Shown here in pieces: positions 60,393-64,000 of a stretch of 64,000 nucleotides of DNA. The stretch comes from a virus. The stretch is taken from positions 186,001 to 250,000 of the IMG/VR virus record IMGVR_UViG_3300017917_002466; one strand, written 5' to 3'. The position numbers and the translations under genes were made by a program. The first letter of the stretch is position 1. The number at the start of each line of letters is the position of its first letter. Below the pieces are notes generated by a model. That model ran no database searches. It saw only the letters and a list, made by a program, of their open reading frames with translations, and was not told where the DNA came from.

Positions 60393-60869
60393 TTAAAGTA
60401 TATTTTCAATTTCTTCATCTGTTTCTTTAACTAAAATACGAAGAATATCAAAATTAAAATCATTTGGAAGAGCCTCAAATTTACACTGTACAATATCTAC
60501 TTCGACTTCTTGTTCCAAAATTTCATTAAAAATATTAATTTCTTTAGAACGTTCTTCAAGAACATTCGCATATTCTTTTGCCAACTGATTAACTTCTTCT
60601 TGACACTTTTGTTTTTCTTCATCTGACTTAAATTCTCCGTTAATTATATAATTGTTTATAATTATTTGTTTTCTTTCTTCAAACTCCTTAAACTTTGGTA
60701 ATCCTGATTCTCTTGCTTTTAAAATATCAGAAGCAATTGGTTGAAGATATGTAAGAGTTCTACTAATAGCAAAATTAAATCTTTTATCAAACTTCTCTAA
60801 ATCAGGATATTTATTCCTTAAAAGATATACAATATTAAATATTTTTTCATTAGTTAACCGAGTTTTCAT
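60393..60869 (-). CDS. Helical hypothetical protein of the tail cluster
   Basis: 158 residues from the ATG at 60867-60869, which follows AAGGAGG; a longer frame lies inside the fibre gene. MKTRLTNEKIFNIVYLL with FNFAISRTLTYLQPI and YANVLEERSKEIN resembles DUF1617-type phage proteins of unknown role. Confidence 0.55.
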   Translation of the reverse strand: MKTRLTNEKIFNIVYLLRNKYPDLEKFDKRFNFAISRTLTYLQPIASDILKARESGLPKFKEFEERKQIIINNYIINGEFKSDEEKQKCQEEVNQLAKEYANVLEERSKEINIFNEILEQEVEVDIVQCKFEALPNDFNFDILRILVKETDEEIENIL

Positions 60870-60882
60870 AAACAAAACCTCC

Positions 60883-63825
60883 TTATTGTTCACACTCATA
60901 AATTATAGTATAATAAAAATTAGTTGGTAAATTATCTGATCCTTGTGCTATAAATGTAAATAAACTATTATCATTTTCAAAAATCATTATATCAATATTT
61001 GATAATGATTTGCGTGTATTAATTGAATTAAACTGTATTATTGAATAACAGTTAAAATTAAATAAAGGATTATCTTGATTAAAATAAAGTTGTTCTGGTA
61101 AATTAACTGTAATAGAATGTACTACTTCATTTGTTAATACCATTCCGTGAACAATTGCAGTTTTTCCTACTTTAGTATATTTAAAAGGAGCAATATTTGT
61201 ATTTCCAATTTGTAAAGATGGATTAAGAGTTAATTCTCTCAATGGACCACCAGTACCTCTAATATTACTGTTAGGAAAATTAATTTGAAAAGTAATAATA
61301 TCAACTTTAAAAGACCCTTCTATATATCCTCTAACTTTAACATAACCATTTTCTAAAGAAACTTCAAAATTTGATGGAAATTCTTCTCCGGTTCCATTTG
61401 ATGTTGGATTTTGTAATATATTATTAACTTCTGATTTAATATTTGATAATAAATTTTCAATAGTAGTATTACTATTAATACTTACTGAAATATTTGATTT
61501 ATTTAAAGATGTTATAGATGATCCGTGTGTAAGATATAAAATAAAAGAAAAAGTTAAATTACTTGTTGTAGTTCCTACTTGAGCATCTATATTACCTAAA
61601 AATAATTCAGAAAGAGTTCCATTACTATTAGTTTTATCTTGTATATAATTTTGGAGATCAGCAATTAAAAAAGTTTGAGTAGTATTATTTAATGATCCAT
61701 CCCATTCTCCAACTGCTACCGATCTCTTTCTCTCATAAAAACCTGAATTTGAAAATGTTGCCATAGTAGCATATATGTTATGATAACTACGAATATTTTC
61801 CATAGCTATAATTTCACTATCGCTAACAATATTATCAGTTGCACTAATATTTTCTGCTAGAATTCTTTTTGAAAAAAGATTATTCCAACGAATATTTTGA
61901 GTTCCTAAATCACATATTTCATTTGATATTGGCTGTATTGTTGAATCAACATAAATTTTCTTACTAATAAGAAATAATTTTGAATTATTATCTAATAAGT
62001 CTTGCATTGTTTCTATTGAATTAGCTTTTTCAATAATATCTGTAAATGCAATAACTTTTTTAAATCCTGCTCCAACAACTAAATTAAAGTCTCCTGCATA
62101 TCCAGAATCTTCTACTTTAGATATCAATAAAGCTGTATTATAAGTTGTTCCAATATTTCTTAACTCAACAGGACCAAATAATCCGATTTTTCCTTTCGAT
62201 CCAAGTATAAGCTCAGCAGAAGTTGAAAGATTAGTATTTTGGCTATTAAATAAACCAGGAGACTTCCTTTCAATTTCATAAACAATATTTTTATGAGTTG
62301 CTCCAGTTTGACCAGCTAATGAAGCATATGAAGCTGAAGTATCAAGACCAGCAAAAATGTAAATATTTTCTACATTATATTCTTTACCAAGATTTTTATA
62401 ATAAGTATTATATATAAGAAGATTTTGTTTTTCTCTCCATAAATCTCCTCCTTTAAAAGCACCGATCAAATAAGAAGATTGAATTTCGGAAAAATCAATT
62501 ATATCAATTCCTCTTAATTGTAAGGTAATTCCAAAAGGGTCTTTTTCTGGTGGAACCGAAGTTCCTCGAACTCCTCCTATTGTAATACTACCATAATTAA
62601 CACTAATAGCATGATTATACCAACTAATTACATTAAGTGGAATTATATTCGTTGTATCTTTTGATCCTGTATGTGATCCATTTTCAAGATATAATTCTCT
62701 AAAACGGTACTCATCTGTTCCAAGAGCAATTGATTGAGTTATTTTTGGACGAATAGATATAGCATCTCCACAATATGTATTCCAATTTGCAACATTAAGA
62801 ATAATATCTGCTCCAATTTTTCCATCAGTACTTTCAGTAACATCATATTGATTTGGACTAATATCAATACTATCAAATCTATTATTATCGTAATCCATTC
62901 TAAGAATTGGAATACCTGTATCCAAATCTTGTCTAGCATATCTAAGATGCATTGCTGCACTTATTTCACTAGTATTTCCATCAAATTGTCCAACTCCAAT
63001 TCTATTTGGAAAGTATAATCCACCCGGAGAATGTGACCAATAATCAGCAGAAGATGAGAAAAATATTTCTTCCCACGTTGCATCTACTCCACTAATATCT
63101 AATTGAATATCAAATTCAAATTGACTATATCCAGTTTCTGTTCTTGAAATTTGTGCTGGAAAAGCTGATAAATAAGCTTCTCCAAAAAAGACTGAGGTTC
63201 CTAATGATGGCGGAGCCTCTGAAGCAAATAAAGCTATCTTATTAAACTTAAAAGAACCTTTACTATTATCAATAATACATTTTATTGAACCTCTAAGTTG
63301 AGTTAAACTTGGTCCTTCATAAACTGGGTAATAATCACCAGCAGACCAATATTCTGAATATGTTGAAGGAGAATCTTCAAGAGGAGTAACTCCAGAAACA
63401 ACTTGAGCATTAGTAGCCGACCAATTAAATAATCCACCACCAACATTTATTGAAGTCCATTCTGAAGCACTAATTTGATCTGAAAGTGGTTGGTTATTTA
63501 AAAGGTTTACAGGAACAGTTGATTTTTGATAAGAATTATATAAAGTATTTGGACTCCATAGACCAGCACTTGTAATATAACTTTCAGTATTATCAATAGA
63601 ATATCCATTTTTTCTCCAAATTACTTCACCATATGGTACTAGTCTATGAATACCATCTTCAGCAACTTGTTGAACAGAAGACAAAGTACTTGATTCAGTT
63701 CTAATATATGGGTCTATTCTATCATCATAAACTGGTACAAAATACTTCAAGTAAATGAAGATACCTTCATCCTTTGCATACTTAACGAAATTCAATCCAC
63801 CCTGTGTTAGCATTACATTTGGCAT
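60883..63825 (-). CDS. Large tail fibre or baseplate-attached protein
   Basis: 980 residues. N-terminus MPNVMLTQGGLNFVKYAKDEG looks like an attachment domain of collar and fibre proteins. The middle has ICDLGTQNIRWNNLFSKRIL, a repeat type common in T4-like fibres. The rest is beta-rich with many Asn/Ser residues. Late promoter at 63864. It is the first complete gene of the fibre operon. Confidence 0.7.
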   Translation of the reverse strand: MPNVMLTQGGLNFVKYAKDEGIFIYLKYFVPVYDDRIDPYIRTESSTLSSVQQVAEDGIHRLVPYGEVIWRKNGYSIDNTESYITSAGLWSPNTLYNSYQKSTVPVNLLNNQPLSDQISASEWTSINVGGGLFNWSATNAQVVSGVTPLEDSPSTYSEYWSAGDYYPVYEGPSLTQLRGSIKCIIDNSKGSFKFNKIALFASEAPPSLGTSVFFGEAYLSAFPAQISRTETGYSQFEFDIQLDISGVDATWEEIFFSSSADYWSHSPGGLYFPNRIGVGQFDGNTSEISAAMHLRYARQDLDTGIPILRMDYDNNRFDSIDISPNQYDVTESTDGKIGADIILNVANWNTYCGDAISIRPKITQSIALGTDEYRFRELYLENGSHTGSKDTTNIIPLNVISWYNHAISVNYGSITIGGVRGTSVPPEKDPFGITLQLRGIDIIDFSEIQSSYLIGAFKGGDLWREKQNLLIYNTYYKNLGKEYNVENIYIFAGLDTSASYASLAGQTGATHKNIVYEIERKSPGLFNSQNTNLSTSAELILGSKGKIGLFGPVELRNIGTTYNTALLISKVEDSGYAGDFNLVVGAGFKKVIAFTDIIEKANSIETMQDLLDNNSKLFLISKKIYVDSTIQPISNEICDLGTQNIRWNNLFSKRILAENISATDNIVSDSEIIAMENIRSYHNIYATMATFSNSGFYERKRSVAVGEWDGSLNNTTQTFLIADLQNYIQDKTNSNGTLSELFLGNIDAQVGTTTSNLTFSFILYLTHGSSITSLNKSNISVSINSNTTIENLLSNIKSEVNNILQNPTSNGTGEEFPSNFEVSLENGYVKVRGYIEGSFKVDIITFQINFPNSNIRGTGGPLRELTLNPSLQIGNTNIAPFKYTKVGKTAIVHGMVLTNEVVHSITVNLPEQLYFNQDNPLFNFNCYSIIQFNSINTRKSLSNIDIMIFENDNSLFTFIAQGSDNLPTNFYYTIIYECEQ

Positions 63826-63863
63826 ATTTCTTTATACTCCTTAAAAACTCCTTATCTTTCAAT

Positions 63864-63871
63864 TATTTATA
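63864..63871 (-). promoter_or_regulatory. T4-type late promoter
   Basis: Minus-strand TATAAATAA, 39 bases upstream of the 980-residue fibre gene. Confidence 0.6.
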
Positions 63872-63893
63872 TTTCTTATAGAGTATCAACTAA

Positions 63894-64000
63894 TTATTCT
63901 GGATAAATATAACCATTCCAATCATTAGAGTATCCATTTGAATCAATTTTAATATAAACTGAAGACCTTACCCAACAAGCGACTTCAAGCTCGAAAACTC
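63894..64000 (-). CDS. C-terminal fragment of a tail-type protein
   Basis: The minus strand is open from the right edge to a TAA at 63894-63896, ending VYIKIDSNGYSNDWNGYIYPE. Only about 34 residues are in the window. Aromatic, Asn-rich and beta-like, consistent with another fibre protein. Confidence 0.5.
   Translation of the reverse strand, partial: VFELEVACWVRSSVYIKIDSNGYSNDWNGYIYPE

Overview
The window looks like part of the genome of a large, AT-rich, T4-like tailed phage (probably a jumbo myovirus). No host gene, rRNA or recognisable tRNA was seen. The evidence is a RegA-like translational repressor, many copies of the T4-type late promoter box TATAAATA, fibre and tail proteins, tightly overlapping genes nearly all on the minus strand, and about 25 proteins whose N-termini resemble the T4 capsid-targeting sequence that is cut by the gp21 prohead protease. 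A second promoter class, TTGACA-N16/17-TATAAT-like, precedes what look like early genes. The host cannot be named from the sequence.

Layout. (1) 1-7.3 kb: early-type genes for NAD metabolism (NadE fragment, nicotinamidase), NAD-dependent DNA ligase, a thioredoxin-like protein and small unknowns. (2) 7.3-22 kb: a late block of tagged, probably encapsidated proteins. These include an amphipathic-repeat protein, a CCA-adding enzyme, an ADP-ribosyltransferase-like protein, two GNAT acetyltransferases, a GP88-like cysteine-rich protein, an HAD phosphatase and many unknowns. A lysine 2,3-aminomutase-like radical SAM enzyme, which carries no tag, also lies here. (3) 22-44 kb: a glycan and small-molecule island of about 20 genes: glycosyltransferases of several families, methyltransferases, a hexapeptide acetyltransferase, a nucleotidyltransferase-kinase fusion, an aldolase-like protein, a cupin, an HAD phosphatase and three radical SAM proteins. 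(4) 44-46 kb: a strong sigma70-type promoter, a 50-residue HTH protein and small early-looking genes. (5) 46-51 kb: a second tagged block (kinase-like, AAA ATPase, nucleotidyltransferases, an NMNAT-like domain). (6) 51-64 kb: an acidic repeat-rich head-type protein, RegA, and a run of tail fibre/baseplate-like proteins.

Five plus-strand units interrupt this minus-strand genome. Three carry intact homing endonuclease genes and two are decayed. Each begins with a late promoter, and each meets or overlaps the 3' end of a minus-strand gene. Three of them share a leader of about 60-70 nt that folds into a three-stem RNA with base-pair covariation visible across copies.

The leading hypothesis is that this phage loads its capsid with an unusually broad set of enzymes (ADP-ribosylation, acetylation, tRNA 3'-end repair, AAA ATPase, kinase, adenylyltransferase) through a short N-terminal tag, for delivery with the DNA at infection. 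Late promoters in front of the tagged blocks fit this. The enzyme assignments come from motifs read by eye; no database search was run.
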